From assembly GCF_001746295.1 (NCBI RefSeq), contig NZ_MJAH01000007.1, positions 210,792 through 274,791 on the forward strand: a stretch of 64,000 bases of DNA. The letters are read 5' to 3'. The translations under genes and the position numbers were made by a program. Under the pieces are notes generated by a model that saw only the letters and a list, made by a program, of their open reading frames with translations, ran no database searches and had not been told where the DNA came from. This stretch comes from Streptomyces sp. LUP47B. Lineage in GTDB: Bacteria > Actinomycetota > Actinomycetes > Streptomycetales > Streptomycetaceae. Positions 34,007 through 42,896 of the stretch are shown in pieces. Position 1 is the first letter of the stretch, and each line of letters begins with the position of its first letter.

Positions 34007-35155
34007 ATGAGTCGTCGCAGAACCAGCTCCAAGGGCCGCACCCGCGCCACAACGGCCCTGTTCACCACCGCCGCGCTCCTCGCCCTGGCGGCGTGCGGCG
34101 GCAACGCCGACGCCGGCACCTCGGCCAAGGCGGCCGGCGGCAACCCCGCCGGCGTCAAGGCGGCAGGGCAAGTCCTCGCCCAGTACTCGAAGCGCCCCAC
34201 GAGCATCGGCATCACGCAGCCGGTGGGCAAGCCGGTCCCGGCCGGCAAGAAGATCGACTTCATCCTCTGCGGCGTGCAGTCCTGCCAGGACCTGGCGAAC
34301 TACTTCACCGAGGCCGCCAAGGTGCTCGGCTGGAGCGTCAACAAGATCCCCACCCAGGGCACCCCGCAGTCGGTCCAGGCCGCCTGGACGCAGGCTGTGC
34401 GCGACAAGCCCGACGCCGTCATCGCCTCCGGCTTCCCGCGCAGCGTGTTCACCAAGCAGTTGAAGCAGCTCAAGGACATGAACGTCCCCGTCGTCGAGTC
34501 CTCCACCGACGACACCGCGGGTGACGGCATCAGCATGCTCATCGACGGCCCCGACGTCGTGGACATCGAGGGCAAGATCATGGCCTCCTGGGTGACCTCC
34601 GACAGCCAGGGCGACGCCGACACCGTCTACTTCGACCTGCCGACCTACGGCATCCTCAAGCCGGTCGCCGACACCTTCCGCAGCGACTACGAGAAGTGGT
34701 GCGCCGGCTGCGGCTACGACAAGGTCGACGTGCCGATCACCGCCATCGGCAAGGACATGCCGGACCGCGTGGTCTCCTACGTCCGCGCCCACCCCAAGGT
34801 CACCCACATCGTCTTCTCGCTCGCCCTGCTCAACGTGGGCGTGCCGGCCGCGCTGCGGGCCGCCGGACTGCAGAACAAGGTCCACACGATCGTCAACGTC
34901 GGCGAGTCCACGAACTACCAGTACATCGAATCGGGTCAGACACAGGCCGCCGTCGCGTTCAACAACATCGAGAACGCGTGGGCGCAGGCCGACGGGCTGG
35001 CACGGCACTTCACCGGCCAGTCGATGCAGGTGACACAGGACGCCCAGCTGCCGTTCATGCTCATCGACAAGGACAACCTGATCTCGACGAAGACGCAGTT
35101 CCCGCTCGTCGAGGACTACCAGGCCCAGTTCAAGAAGCTGTGGGGCAAGAGCTGA
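34007..35155 (+). CDS. Sugar-type (CUT2) ABC transporter substrate-binding lipoprotein
   Basis: 382 residues. Twin-Arg-rich N-terminus, hydrophobic core and lipobox LALAAC, so membrane-anchored outside the cell. The mature part is of the periplasmic-binding-protein type used by ribose/galactose systems (VIASGFPRSVFTKQLKQLKDMNVPVVES; VGESTNYQYIESGQTQAAVAFNN). It probably serves the ATPase/permease at 37031-39663 and not the Liv-type system. ATG 34007 has AGGAGA before it. Confidence 0.88.
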   Translation: MSRRRTSSKGRTRATTALFTTAALLALAACGGNADAGTSAKAAGGNPAGVKAAGQVLAQYSKRPTSIGITQPVGKPVPAGKKIDFILCGVQSCQDLANYFTEAAKVLGWSVNKIPTQGTPQSVQAAWTQAVRDKPDAVIASGFPRSVFTKQLKQLKDMNVPVVESSTDDTAGDGISMLIDGPDVVDIEGKIMASWVTSDSQGDADTVYFDLPTYGILKPVADTFRSDYEKWCAGCGYDKVDVPITAIGKDMPDRVVSYVRAHPKVTHIVFSLALLNVGVPAALRAAGLQNKVHTIVNVGESTNYQYIESGQTQAAVAFNNIENAWAQADGLARHFTGQSMQVTQDAQLPFMLIDKDNLISTKTQFPLVEDYQAQFKKLWGKS

Positions 35156-35220
35156 CGTCCACGTCCGTTCCCGGCGTCCCCGCCACGGCCCGCCACCGCA
35201 CCACTGACGCTTCGCATTAC

Positions 35221-35233
35221 TGAAGCTACTTCA
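35221..35233. promoter_or_regulatory. Island operator site D (GMC / CUT2 transporter operon)
   Basis: TGAA-GCTAC-TTCA, preceded by TAC and extended to CTGAA...TTCAG; upstream of the leader ORF at 35284. Confidence 0.62.
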
Positions 35234-35283
35234 GCTTGGTTCACGACCCGATCGCGCGACGAGGCGCATATGGGAGTCACCGC

Positions 35284-35373
35284 ATGTCCGCACAGCTACT
35301 CGATCTCACCCGTTTCCGTTCCCTTCATCCCGTGACCGTCCCCCAGAGCCCGCGAACGGAGGTGGGCGCGTGA
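35284..35373 (+). CDS. 29-codon leader ORF coupled to the GMC oxidoreductase gene
   Basis: ATG 35284 has GGGAG 7 bases upstream and the ORF runs 29 codons (begins MSAQLLDLTRFR) to a TGA that overlaps the next ATG as TGATG. The good ribosome site, exact overlap and position between operator D and the GMC gene suggest a translated leader; whether the peptide itself matters is unknown. Confidence 0.5.
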   Translation: MSAQLLDLTRFRSLHPVTVPQSPRTEVGA

Positions 35374-37025
35374 TGGGCAACGTGCTCGAGGCCGACTGGG
35401 TGGTCGTCGGCGGTGGCAGCGCGGGATGCGTGCTGGCCGCCCGGCTGAGCGAGGACCCCGCCCAGCAGGTCGTACTCCTGGAGGCCGGACCGGACTGGCG
35501 GTCCGCCGATGCCCCGCCCCAGATGCGCAGCATGAACGGCTGGCGGGCGCTGGACGAGACGGCGTGCGCACCGTTTCAGTGGCCCGGTCTTCAGTCGCGG
35601 CGCAGCAGCGCGCAAGAGCGCCGTCCGCATGTGCGCGGCCGGGGGCTCGGCGGCTCGTCGTCGGTGAACGGGATGATCGCCATCCGTGCGCTGCCCGACG
35701 ACTACGACCGCTGGGCGTCCTACGGCTGTCCCGGCTGGTCGTACGAGGAGATGCTGCCCTACCTGCGGCGCATGGAGAGCGACGCGGACTTCGGCGACCG
35801 CCCCCACCACGGCGCCGACGGGCCGATCCCGGTGCAGCGGCTCGGGCGCGAGGCCTGGGGCCCCGCCGACCACGCGCTCGCCGAAGCCGCCCTGGGCATC
35901 GGCCACCCGTGGTGCGACGACCACAACGGGCCCACGGGCACCGGCGTTTCGCCCTACGGCATCAACTCCCGCGACGGTGCTCGGGTCACCGCCAACGACG
36001 GCTACCTGGAGCCCGCCCGGCAGCGGCCGAACCTGCGGATCGTGGGTGACGCGACGGTCGATCAGGTGATCGTCGAGGGCGGTCGCGCGGTGGGTGTGCG
36101 GGTGCGCGTGGACGGCACCTGGACGCAGGTCCGCGCCGCGCGGGTCGTGCTCTGCGCCGGGGCCGTGCACTCCCCCTCGATCCTCCTGCGTTCCGGCATC
36201 GGGCCGGGCGGGCCGGTGGCGTCGCTGCCGGTCGGTGAGGGCATGCAGGAACACCCGCTGGCGTTGTTCTGGCTCCACCAGCGCCCCGAGGCACGGCCCG
36301 GCCTGGACGAACGGCAGACCAACTGCTGTCTGCGCTACTCGTCCGATCTCGCGGGCGCGGGTGAGAACGACATGATGATCGTGTCGATCAACCAGACCCT
36401 CGCCATGCCCGACATGAACGACTCACACCTGGTGGCCGACGGGGCCCGCGGCACCTGGGGCGGTGCGGGCGGCGGCCACGCCTCGGGCGGTCCGGGACTG
36501 CTGTGCCTGTGGGCCAACCAGGAGTTCTCCCGCGGCACCCTGCGCCTGGCCTCACCCGACCCCGACGTCCACCCCGTCATCGAACAGAACCTGCTCAACG
36601 ACCCAGGAGACCTGACACGGATGCGGGACGGCGTCCACCGCTGCCTGGAGCTGATCCGGTCCGGTTCGTTCGACGCCGCCTTCGAGCACATCGCCGTCGA
36701 CCTCGCCGGCACGGGCACCGACGCGCTCGCGGACGACAGCGCCATCGACCGGTGGCTGCTGGAGACGATCGGCGACACCGGCCACATCTGCGGCACCTGC
36801 CGCATGGGCGCGCCCGACGACCCGCGCGCGGTGGTCGACCCGACCGGCCGCGTGCTCGGCGTCGACGGGCTGTGGGTCGCCGACGCCTCGGTCTTCCCCG
36901 AGGTGCCGCGGGCCAACACCAACCTGCCGACCATCGCCGCCGCGGAACGGCTCGCCGCCCTCATGACAGGTCGCACGAACCCGACGACCGGCGTCGAGAG
37001 CCTGGCCGTCCAGGGCGGGTCGTGA
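35373..37025 (+). CDS. GMC-family FAD alcohol oxidoreductase (choline dehydrogenase-like)
   Basis: 550 residues. N-terminal VVVGGGSAGCVLAARLSED ADP-binding fold, HVRGRGLGGSSSVNGMIAIR (GMC signature 1), GAVHSPSILLRSGIGP (signature 2) and C-terminal HICGTCRMG / PRANTNLPTIAAAERLA with the active-site His region. Oxidises a primary alcohol. The ATG at 35373 overlaps the leader ORF stop; a GTG at 35370 is the alternative. Its position inside a transporter operon suggests that the imported substrate is its alcohol. Confidence 0.92.
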   Translation: MGNVLEADWVVVGGGSAGCVLAARLSEDPAQQVVLLEAGPDWRSADAPPQMRSMNGWRALDETACAPFQWPGLQSRRSSAQERRPHVRGRGLGGSSSVNGMIAIRALPDDYDRWASYGCPGWSYEEMLPYLRRMESDADFGDRPHHGADGPIPVQRLGREAWGPADHALAEAALGIGHPWCDDHNGPTGTGVSPYGINSRDGARVTANDGYLEPARQRPNLRIVGDATVDQVIVEGGRAVGVRVRVDGTWTQVRAARVVLCAGAVHSPSILLRSGIGPGGPVASLPVGEGMQEHPLALFWLHQRPEARPGLDERQTNCCLRYSSDLAGAGENDMMIVSINQTLAMPDMNDSHLVADGARGTWGGAGGGHASGGPGLLCLWANQEFSRGTLRLASPDPDVHPVIEQNLLNDPGDLTRMRDGVHRCLELIRSGSFDAAFEHIAVDLAGTGTDALADDSAIDRWLLETIGDTGHICGTCRMGAPDDPRAVVDPTGRVLGVDGLWVADASVFPEVPRANTNLPTIAAAERLAALMTGRTNPTTGVESLAVQGGS

Positions 37026-37030
37026 TCGGG

Positions 37031-38569
37031 ATGACGGACACGGTGACACCGGTTACGACGGCCGGCCCGGTGCTGAGCATCACCGGACTGTCCAAACGTT
37101 TCGGCGGGACCCAGGCGCTGCGGGACGTCGATCTGGACATTGCGCACGGCGAGATCCACGCCCTGGTCGGCCCCAACGGCTCCGGCAAGTCCACCCTCAT
37201 CAAGATCCTCGCCGGCTATCACCAGGCCGACGCGGGAGCCGACGCCCGCCTGGACGGCGAGCCCTTCGACCTCGGCTCGGACCACGACCGGCTGCGCTTC
37301 GTCCATCAGGAACTGGGCCTGGTGGGCGAGTTGAGCGCGATGGACAACCTGGCGCTCAGCCGGGGCTTCGCCCGCAGCCGCCTCGGCAACATCCGCTGGC
37401 GCGAGCAGGAGCGCCGCACCGTGGAACTCGTCCACCGGTTCGGCCTGGACATCGACGTGCACCGCCCTCTGGTGGACGCCACGCCCGTGCAACGCACGGT
37501 CGTGGCCATCGCCGCCGCGCTCCAGGGCTGGGAGGCCGACCAGGGCCTGCTGGTCCTGGACGAACCGACCGCCGTGCTCCCGCCGGGTGAGGTCGGCAAG
37601 CTCCTGGACATCGTGCGGGAGGTACGCCGGGGCGGCGCGAGCGTGCTGTACGTGTCGCACCGCCTCGACGAGATCTTCCAGGTGGCGGACCGGGTGACTG
37701 TCATCCGGGGCGGCCGGCGCATCGCCACCCGCCCTGTGCGGGGGCTGACGCCGCAGAGCCTCGCCTCCCTCATGGCCGGCGAGGCGACGGAGCGTTCCAC
37801 CGAGCGCCTCAAGGTCCCGGCGGCCGCGCGGTCCGGCGAACATGCCCTGCAGGCCCGCGAGTTGACCGGCGGCCCGCTCCGGGGACTCGGGTTCTCCCTC
37901 GCCCGCGGTGAACTCCTCGGCATCACCGGGCTCGCCGGTTCCGGTCACGACGTACTGCCGTACTTCGTGACCGGCGCCTGGCCCGGTGACGTACAAGGGC
38001 AGTTGCGCTGTCCCGCCCGGTCACCGGAGTGGTCCGACGCCTCCCGCGCCGCCCGCCTCGGCATCCCCCTGGTGCCCGGCGACCGGGCCGCCCACGGCGT
38101 GATCGCCGAGTTCAGCGTCGCCGAGAACCTCACGCTGCCGCTGCTGTCCCGGCTGCGTACTGGCCGGCGCATCCTCGACGGCCGGCAGGAGTCCTCGGTC
38201 GTCGACGACTGGGTGGGCCGGGTCGGGATCCGCACCGCCGGCCGCGACGCCCCCATCACCACACTCAGCGGCGGCAACCAGCAGAAGGTCGTCATGGCCC
38301 GCTGCCTGGCTCTCGAACCCGAGGTGCTGGTGCTGTGCGAACCGACGGCCGGTGTCGACATCGCCACCCGGCTCCAGCTCTACGACCTGATCAAGCAGCA
38401 GGCGGCCCAAGGGCTCGGCGTCATCGTCTCCTCGTCCGACGTGGGCGACCTGCTCGCCCTGTGCACCCGGGTCCTTGTCCTGCGCGACGGCCGGGTCGTA
38501 CGGGAGATCGCCGGCGATGCCATCACCGAGCCGACGCTCGTCCATGCCATGGAAGGAACCGAAGAATGA
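37031..38569 (+). CDS. Sugar-type ABC transporter ATPase with two nucleotide-binding domains (RbsA/MglA-like)
   Basis: 512 residues. First domain: Walker A GPNGSGKST, Walker B LLVLDEPTA, but a degenerate signature (ATPVQRTVVAIAAAL). Second domain: degenerate Walker A (GLAGSGHDVLP), intact signature LSGGNQQKVVMARCLALEPE. The complementary degeneracy is usual for this family. ATG 37031 is preferred; a GTG at 37022 overlapping the GMC stop is possible. Coupled to the permease by ATGA. Confidence 0.92.
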   Translation: MTDTVTPVTTAGPVLSITGLSKRFGGTQALRDVDLDIAHGEIHALVGPNGSGKSTLIKILAGYHQADAGADARLDGEPFDLGSDHDRLRFVHQELGLVGELSAMDNLALSRGFARSRLGNIRWREQERRTVELVHRFGLDIDVHRPLVDATPVQRTVVAIAAALQGWEADQGLLVLDEPTAVLPPGEVGKLLDIVREVRRGGASVLYVSHRLDEIFQVADRVTVIRGGRRIATRPVRGLTPQSLASLMAGEATERSTERLKVPAAARSGEHALQARELTGGPLRGLGFSLARGELLGITGLAGSGHDVLPYFVTGAWPGDVQGQLRCPARSPEWSDASRAARLGIPLVPGDRAAHGVIAEFSVAENLTLPLLSRLRTGRRILDGRQESSVVDDWVGRVGIRTAGRDAPITTLSGGNQQKVVMARCLALEPEVLVLCEPTAGVDIATRLQLYDLIKQQAAQGLGVIVSSSDVGDLLALCTRVLVLRDGRVVREIAGDAITEPTLVHAMEGTEE

Positions 38570-39663
38570 GCACCACCGCCGCCGACTCCACCGGCACCGG
38601 CCCGTCCGTCGGTGAGCCGACCGAGGCGCCACCCTCCGCGCCCCTGACACGGCCCCCACTGGGACGCCGTGCGCTCACGGGTCTGTCCTTCACGAACATC
38701 GGCGCGGTCTACGTGTGGATCGTGATCATCGTGGTGTTCTCGTTCTGGGCACCGGACACGTTCCCCACCTGGCAGACGTTCCAACAGGTACTGAACAGCA
38801 ACGCGGTGACCGGCCTGGTCGCGTTGAGCGTGGTGCCGCCGCTGGCCGCGCGCGTCTTCGACCTGTCGATCGCCTACACGATGTCGCTGACCGGAGTCAT
38901 CACCGCCAAGGTGATCGTGTCGACGGACATCGGCGCCGGGGGCGCGATCGCCCTCGCCCTGGGCACCGCCCTGGTGATCGGCGTGATCAACGGAATCGTC
39001 GTGGTGACGCTGCGGGTCGACTCGTTCATCGCGACACTGGCGACCGGTTCGCTCATCCAGGCATTCATCACGATGTTCACCGACGGCACGTCGATCACCG
39101 GCGTCAAACTCCTGCGCGAACCCTTCGCGAGCATCGGGCAGAAGAGCGCGGGCGGCTTCACGATCCCGGTGCTTTACCTGCTGATAGTGGCTATCGCACT
39201 GTGGTTCGTCCTGGAGCACACGGCCACCGGGCGCCGCCTGTATGCGACGGGCTTCAACTCGGACGCCGCACGCCTGCAGGGCGTACCCACCGACCGCCTC
39301 CGCTTCCTCACCCTCGTCGCGTCCTCGGCGATCGCCGGATGCGCGGGCGTCGTCTTCGCCTCGCAGATCGGCTCGGGCTCTCCCGAGGCCGGTACGCCCT
39401 ATCTGCTGTCGTCGTACGCCGCCGCGTTCGTCGGCGCCACCCAGCTGCGCGCGGGCCGCTTCAACTCCTGGGGCACGGTCATCGCCGTCCTCCTGCTGGG
39501 CACCGGCACGGTGGGCCTCGGCCTCGCGACCTCCGCCCAGTGGGCCCCCAGCCTGTTCACCGGTCTCGTCCTGATCGTCGCCCTGGTCGTCACCGGCGGA
39601 CGACTCGGCCTCCGCACCCGCCTGACCCGCCGCCGCGCACCGCGTAAGGAGGCGGCCGTCTGA
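38566..39663 (+). CDS. Sugar-type ABC transporter permease (RbsC-like)
   Basis: 365 residues with about ten helices after a 40-residue polar N-terminus rich in Thr/Pro. Family stretch FDLSIAYTMSLTGVITAKVI and GRRLYATGFNSDAARLQGVPTDRL. ATGA overlap with the ATPase gene. It ends the plus operon of the island; no clear terminator follows. Confidence 0.9.
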   Translation: MSTTAADSTGTGPSVGEPTEAPPSAPLTRPPLGRRALTGLSFTNIGAVYVWIVIIVVFSFWAPDTFPTWQTFQQVLNSNAVTGLVALSVVPPLAARVFDLSIAYTMSLTGVITAKVIVSTDIGAGGAIALALGTALVIGVINGIVVVTLRVDSFIATLATGSLIQAFITMFTDGTSITGVKLLREPFASIGQKSAGGFTIPVLYLLIVAIALWFVLEHTATGRRLYATGFNSDAARLQGVPTDRLRFLTLVASSAIAGCAGVVFASQIGSGSPEAGTPYLLSSYAAAFVGATQLRAGRFNSWGTVIAVLLLGTGTVGLGLATSAQWAPSLFTGLVLIVALVVTGGRLGLRTRLTRRRAPRKEAAV

Positions 39664-39850
39664 GTCATCGCCGCGATGAGGCTGGGCGGCGGGTGTCGCG
39701 GGGTGGCCTTCGGTAGCGGGGGCGGAGCGAGCGCACTTGTCCCGCGGCTGTCGTATTCCTGAGCAGGGAGGTCTGTCAGCCCCTCGCACGTGGGGCTGGG
39801 CCGTGCGAATTCACTGGTCGGCAGAGGGTCCGGTACGGAATGCTGCTCGC

Positions 39851-40435
39851 GTGATCGAGCGAGAAGCCGCCGTTCGGGCTGTCGAAGAACAGCTGGAGCG
39901 TGACTATCAGCAGTGGCGGGCTGTGAGTGTGCACGCGGTGCGGATGGCTGTGGTCGACGTCGAGGAGCATGAGCTGGTGTGGATCGTCTCCTGGCAGTCC
40001 GAGGAGTTCGTACGCACTCGGAACCCTGGGCACATGCTGGTCGGCAACGGGCCGTACCTGGTCGACCGCGTCGACGGGGGACTGCACGAGATCGGCGTCG
40101 TCTCTGCGGTAACCGGAGAGTGGGAGACCGACTACCGGGCCCGGATGCGTGGGCTGCCGGTGCGCACCGCGGTAGACGACCTGCACGATGCGCTGCGTGG
40201 AGTCGCCGCTGCGCGCGGACGCATGCACGCCGTGCGGACACTGCGCCAGAGGCTGCCGATGTTCTCGCCCTCGGAGGCCATCGAATACGTGACCGCGTTG
40301 CTGGACGGCAATGCGCCCGCGCGCCTGGTGGCCGTTGCCGCCAAGGAACTCGTCGAGCCCCTCAACCCGGTACTTGGGGTGAAGACTGTTCGGAACGGGG
40401 CGGTGATCCGAGCGGGTCAGAGACCCGAGGGGTGA
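39851..40435 (+). CDS. YrhB / Imm35-like protein
   Basis: 194 residues from GTG 39851 (VIEREAAVRAVEEQLERDYQQW); a GTG at 39803 is also possible and neither has a strong ribosome site. The motifs HELVWIVSWQSEEFVRTRNPGHMLVGNGPYLVDR match the YrhB domain (immunity protein 35 group) as I remember it. No toxin gene is adjacent. The 3' end overlaps the convergent DUF3885-like gene by 19 bases. Confidence 0.72.
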   Translation: MIEREAAVRAVEEQLERDYQQWRAVSVHAVRMAVVDVEEHELVWIVSWQSEEFVRTRNPGHMLVGNGPYLVDRVDGGLHEIGVVSAVTGEWETDYRARMRGLPVRTAVDDLHDALRGVAAARGRMHAVRTLRQRLPMFSPSEAIEYVTALLDGNAPARLVAVAAKELVEPLNPVLGVKTVRNGAVIRAGQRPEG

Positions 40436-40986
40436 CGGGAAAGCCAGTCGGCATGCCGATCGCGCATCCGGTCCCGTTCCTCGGACGTGGTGAGGAAGAC
40501 GTCGGCGCCACCGTCGTAGGGGTAGTGGATGCGCTGCATGCGGGTGTCGGTGATAAGGGCTCCTGCCACCTTTTCGTCGGCGATGTCTCGGAGCAGCTCG
40601 TCGATGCAGCCACGCCACCAGGGCCGGCGGGTGGCGAAGAGGTGGCAGTACGTGCGGAATTCAGGGTCAGGGTCGTCCTCCACCAACAGGCTCTGCCAAT
40701 ACCCGGTGACGGCTTGCGATGACGGGACCTCGGCTTCGGTCGTCCAGAGCGGTGTGATCACATACACGTCCGCACCAGCGAACAACTCGTCGAGGACGGT
40801 GTTGTAACGCTCCAGGACGACGGTGTACTCGCTCTCGTCCTCCGCGTACCGCTTCGACTCCGGCAGGCTGTGAAAACGTACCCAGACATCCCGACACGGG
40901 TCACGGAGCTTGTACCCAACCGGAGGGCAACTGGGCCAACGCTGCTGCCACAGCTCGGTCAAAGCCGCCCGTTCGTCTTCAGACAC
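40417..40986 (-). CDS. DUF3885-like protein
   Basis: 189 residues from GTG 40986; a GTG at 41019 is an alternative. The segments WVRFHSLPESKRYAEDE and the C-terminal YPYDGGADVFLTTSEERDRMRDRHADWLSRHPSGL end are, from memory, those of Streptomyces DUF3885 proteins. Soluble; function unknown, often found with other immunity-like genes. Confidence 0.68.
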   Translation of the reverse strand: MSEDERAALTELWQQRWPSCPPVGYKLRDPCRDVWVRFHSLPESKRYAEDESEYTVVLERYNTVLDELFAGADVYVITPLWTTEAEVPSSQAVTGYWQSLLVEDDPDPEFRTYCHLFATRRPWWRGCIDELLRDIADEKVAGALITDTRMQRIHYPYDGGADVFLTTSEERDRMRDRHADWLSRHPSGL

Positions 40987-41261
40987 CCGCCGCACTCGTC
41001 CTCTCGCTAGTGAACCCACCGACGACCATGATGCGGGGGTTCACGAACGAGAGACACCGACTTCTGCCGATGTAGCCGGTCCTTCGCGTGATCTGCAATC
41101 CCATGAGAAGGACGAGACGAGACCTCGTTGCTGGGTCCAGAGGACCAAGGCCCTGACGTCCTTCCCGTTCGGCAGCCCGCCGTCCAGCCAACGCTCGCGG
41201 TGCCCCCGCCCAAGGTCCGGCAACTGACCTGCAACCAACCCCGGCCGAGAGCCAGTTCCAC

Positions 41262-41867
41262 CTACGTCGATGCCGCCGCCCGGACTCCGATCGAGTCCAG
41301 GGCGGCGGACACCGTCTTGCGCAGTGTCACGGCGTCAGCGCCGGCGCGTGAGCGCAGGTTGACGCCGTAGGCAAGCAGTGCCAGCAGGTCCGCGGAGGCG
41401 CCGGGATCCGCGCCGGAGGACAGCTGCGCCTGGCGCCCGGCGGTGACGAGCGCCGCGTACATCGCATCACGCAGTTCCTGGTGGTGCTGGTCCAGGACGG
41501 CGCGCACCTCCGGGTCGCTGTTCTCGGCTCCGGCGTGCGCGTTGGAGACCATGCAGCCCCAGCGGGCGTACTCGCCCGAGCAGCGTGCCTCGATGAGGCC
41601 GGCGAAGAACTCGGAGACGGCGGGCAGTCCCCGCTCGTCCTCAGCCAGGCGCTGAAACGTCGGCTGGGACCGCTGCTCCAGGTAGCGGCGCAGCGCGGCG
41701 AGGTAGAGCTCCTGCTTGCCGCCGAACGTGGCGTACAGGCTGGAACGGTTGAGCCCGGTCGCGGTCACCACGTCCTGGATCCCGGTCGAGGCCACTCCAC
41801 GCTGCCAGAACAGCCGCACCACGGTCTCCAACGTGGTGTCGGGATCGAAGTGCTTGATGTCCGGCAT
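41262..41867 (-). CDS. TetR-family repressor of the adjacent peroxiredoxin-like gene
   Basis: 201 residues. N-terminal HTH (FWQRGVASTGIQDVVTATGLNRSSLYATFGGKQEL) and a C-terminal ligand/dimer domain with few cysteines (CSGEYARWGC). Divergent from the gene at 42138. A 24-bp operator-like sequence just upstream of its own ATG is repeated in front of the peroxiredoxin gene, so autoregulation and control of that gene are likely. Confidence 0.9.
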   Translation of the reverse strand: MPDIKHFDPDTTLETVVRLFWQRGVASTGIQDVVTATGLNRSSLYATFGGKQELYLAALRRYLEQRSQPTFQRLAEDERGLPAVSEFFAGLIEARCSGEYARWGCMVSNAHAGAENSDPEVRAVLDQHHQELRDAMYAALVTAGRQAQLSSGADPGASADLLALLAYGVNLRSRAGADAVTLRKTVSAALDSIGVRAAAST

Positions 41868-41880
41868 GTGTCACCCCACC

Positions 41881-41904
41881 ATCCTGAAATGAGGATTCCA
41901 AGAT
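41881..41904. promoter_or_regulatory. TetR operator candidate 1
   Basis: Read on the minus strand: ATCTTGGAA-N5-ATTTCAGGAT, 13 bases upstream of the tetR ATG. It matches the copy at 42053-42076 at 18 of 19 fixed positions. Confidence 0.65.
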
Positions 41905-42052
41905 ACTCCCCGTTCAGCACCCCGCCACAGTGCCGACAGGCGCAGAGCGGGGCAGGCCGCGTCCACGAAGCCTCCCGCCCTGACGGACCATCACCCATCG
42001 ACCAGCCTCTGGCACATCAACATATGACTGGTGCTGGACCACACATACCCGT

Positions 42053-42076
42053 ATCTTGGAACGACCATTTCAAGAT
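42053..42076. promoter_or_regulatory. TetR operator candidate 2
   Basis: ATCTTGGAA-N5-ATTTCAAGAT, an inverted repeat (ATCTTG...CAAGAT), 61 bases before the peroxiredoxin-like gene. Confidence 0.65.
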
Positions 42077-42137
42077 TGACACCGCCCCAATCGCCCACGC
42101 GGCCCCGCCGCGGCTGCCAACAGGAGGAACCAGCACC

Positions 42138-42788
42138 ATGACCACCCTCAACGCCGAACTGCGCACCTTCTACGAAGCCCGCCAACAGCAGATCCCCGCC
42201 GAAGTCCGGGAGATCATGCAACGGGCCGGCCACGAACTCGCCGGCTCCGGCCAGGCCCACCGCGCCCTGACCGTCGGCGCGCAGGCCCCACGCTTCACCC
42301 TCCCCTCCGCGACCGGGCTGACCCTGGCCCTGGACGACCTGCTCACCGACGGCCCTGTCGTCCTGAGCTTCTACCGCGGCGCCTGGTGCCCGTACTGCAA
42401 CCTCGCCCTGCGCTCCCTCCAACAGCACCACGACGCCATCACCGCTCGCGGCGCCCGCCTGGTGGCCGTCTCCCCGCAGATCCCCGACGAGTCCCTCACT
42501 CTCACGGAGAAGCACGACCTCGCCTTCGACGTCCTCAGCGACATCGGCTCCGACACCGCCAAGCAGTACGGCCTCGCCTTCGACCTCCCCGACGACCTCG
42601 CCGCCGTCTACGACAAGCTCGGCTTCGACCTCCAGCGCGTCAACGGCGGCCACCCGCGCACCCTCCCGCTGCCCGCGACCTACGTCATCGACCGCACCGG
42701 CGCGATCCGCTGGGCCTTCGTCAACGCCGACTACACCACCCGCGCCGAACCGGCCGACATCCTGGACGCCCTCGCCGCACTGAACTGA
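42138..42788 (+). CDS. AhpC/TSA-type peroxiredoxin-like protein
   Basis: 216 residues. Thioredoxin fold with SFYRGAWCPYCNLALRSLQ; the Cys pair C84-x-x-C87 (CPYC) is more like thioredoxin/PrxQ-like variants than a T-x-x-C peroxidatic site. About 45 N-terminal residues precede the domain. AGGAGG precedes ATG 42138. Likely reduces peroxides or electrophile-modified thiols; induced when the TetR protein releases its operators. Confidence 0.87.
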   Translation: MTTLNAELRTFYEARQQQIPAEVREIMQRAGHELAGSGQAHRALTVGAQAPRFTLPSATGLTLALDDLLTDGPVVLSFYRGAWCPYCNLALRSLQQHHDAITARGARLVAVSPQIPDESLTLTEKHDLAFDVLSDIGSDTAKQYGLAFDLPDDLAAVYDKLGFDLQRVNGGHPRTLPLPATYVIDRTGAIRWAFVNADYTTRAEPADILDALAALN

Positions 42789-42896
42789 GCCCACCCGCGC
42801 GATCAACCCAAGGCGGGAGCACCGACTTCCGCCTGTCCCGGCGCCGGGCCGCGACCTGGTCAGCCCGCCGGCTCATGACGCCAATGACATCGCCGC

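Noticed and set aside
41868..41874. TGTCACC next to the tetR start at 41867
   Set aside because: No GGTC at the right distance; it lies at the start codon of a gene transcribed the other way.
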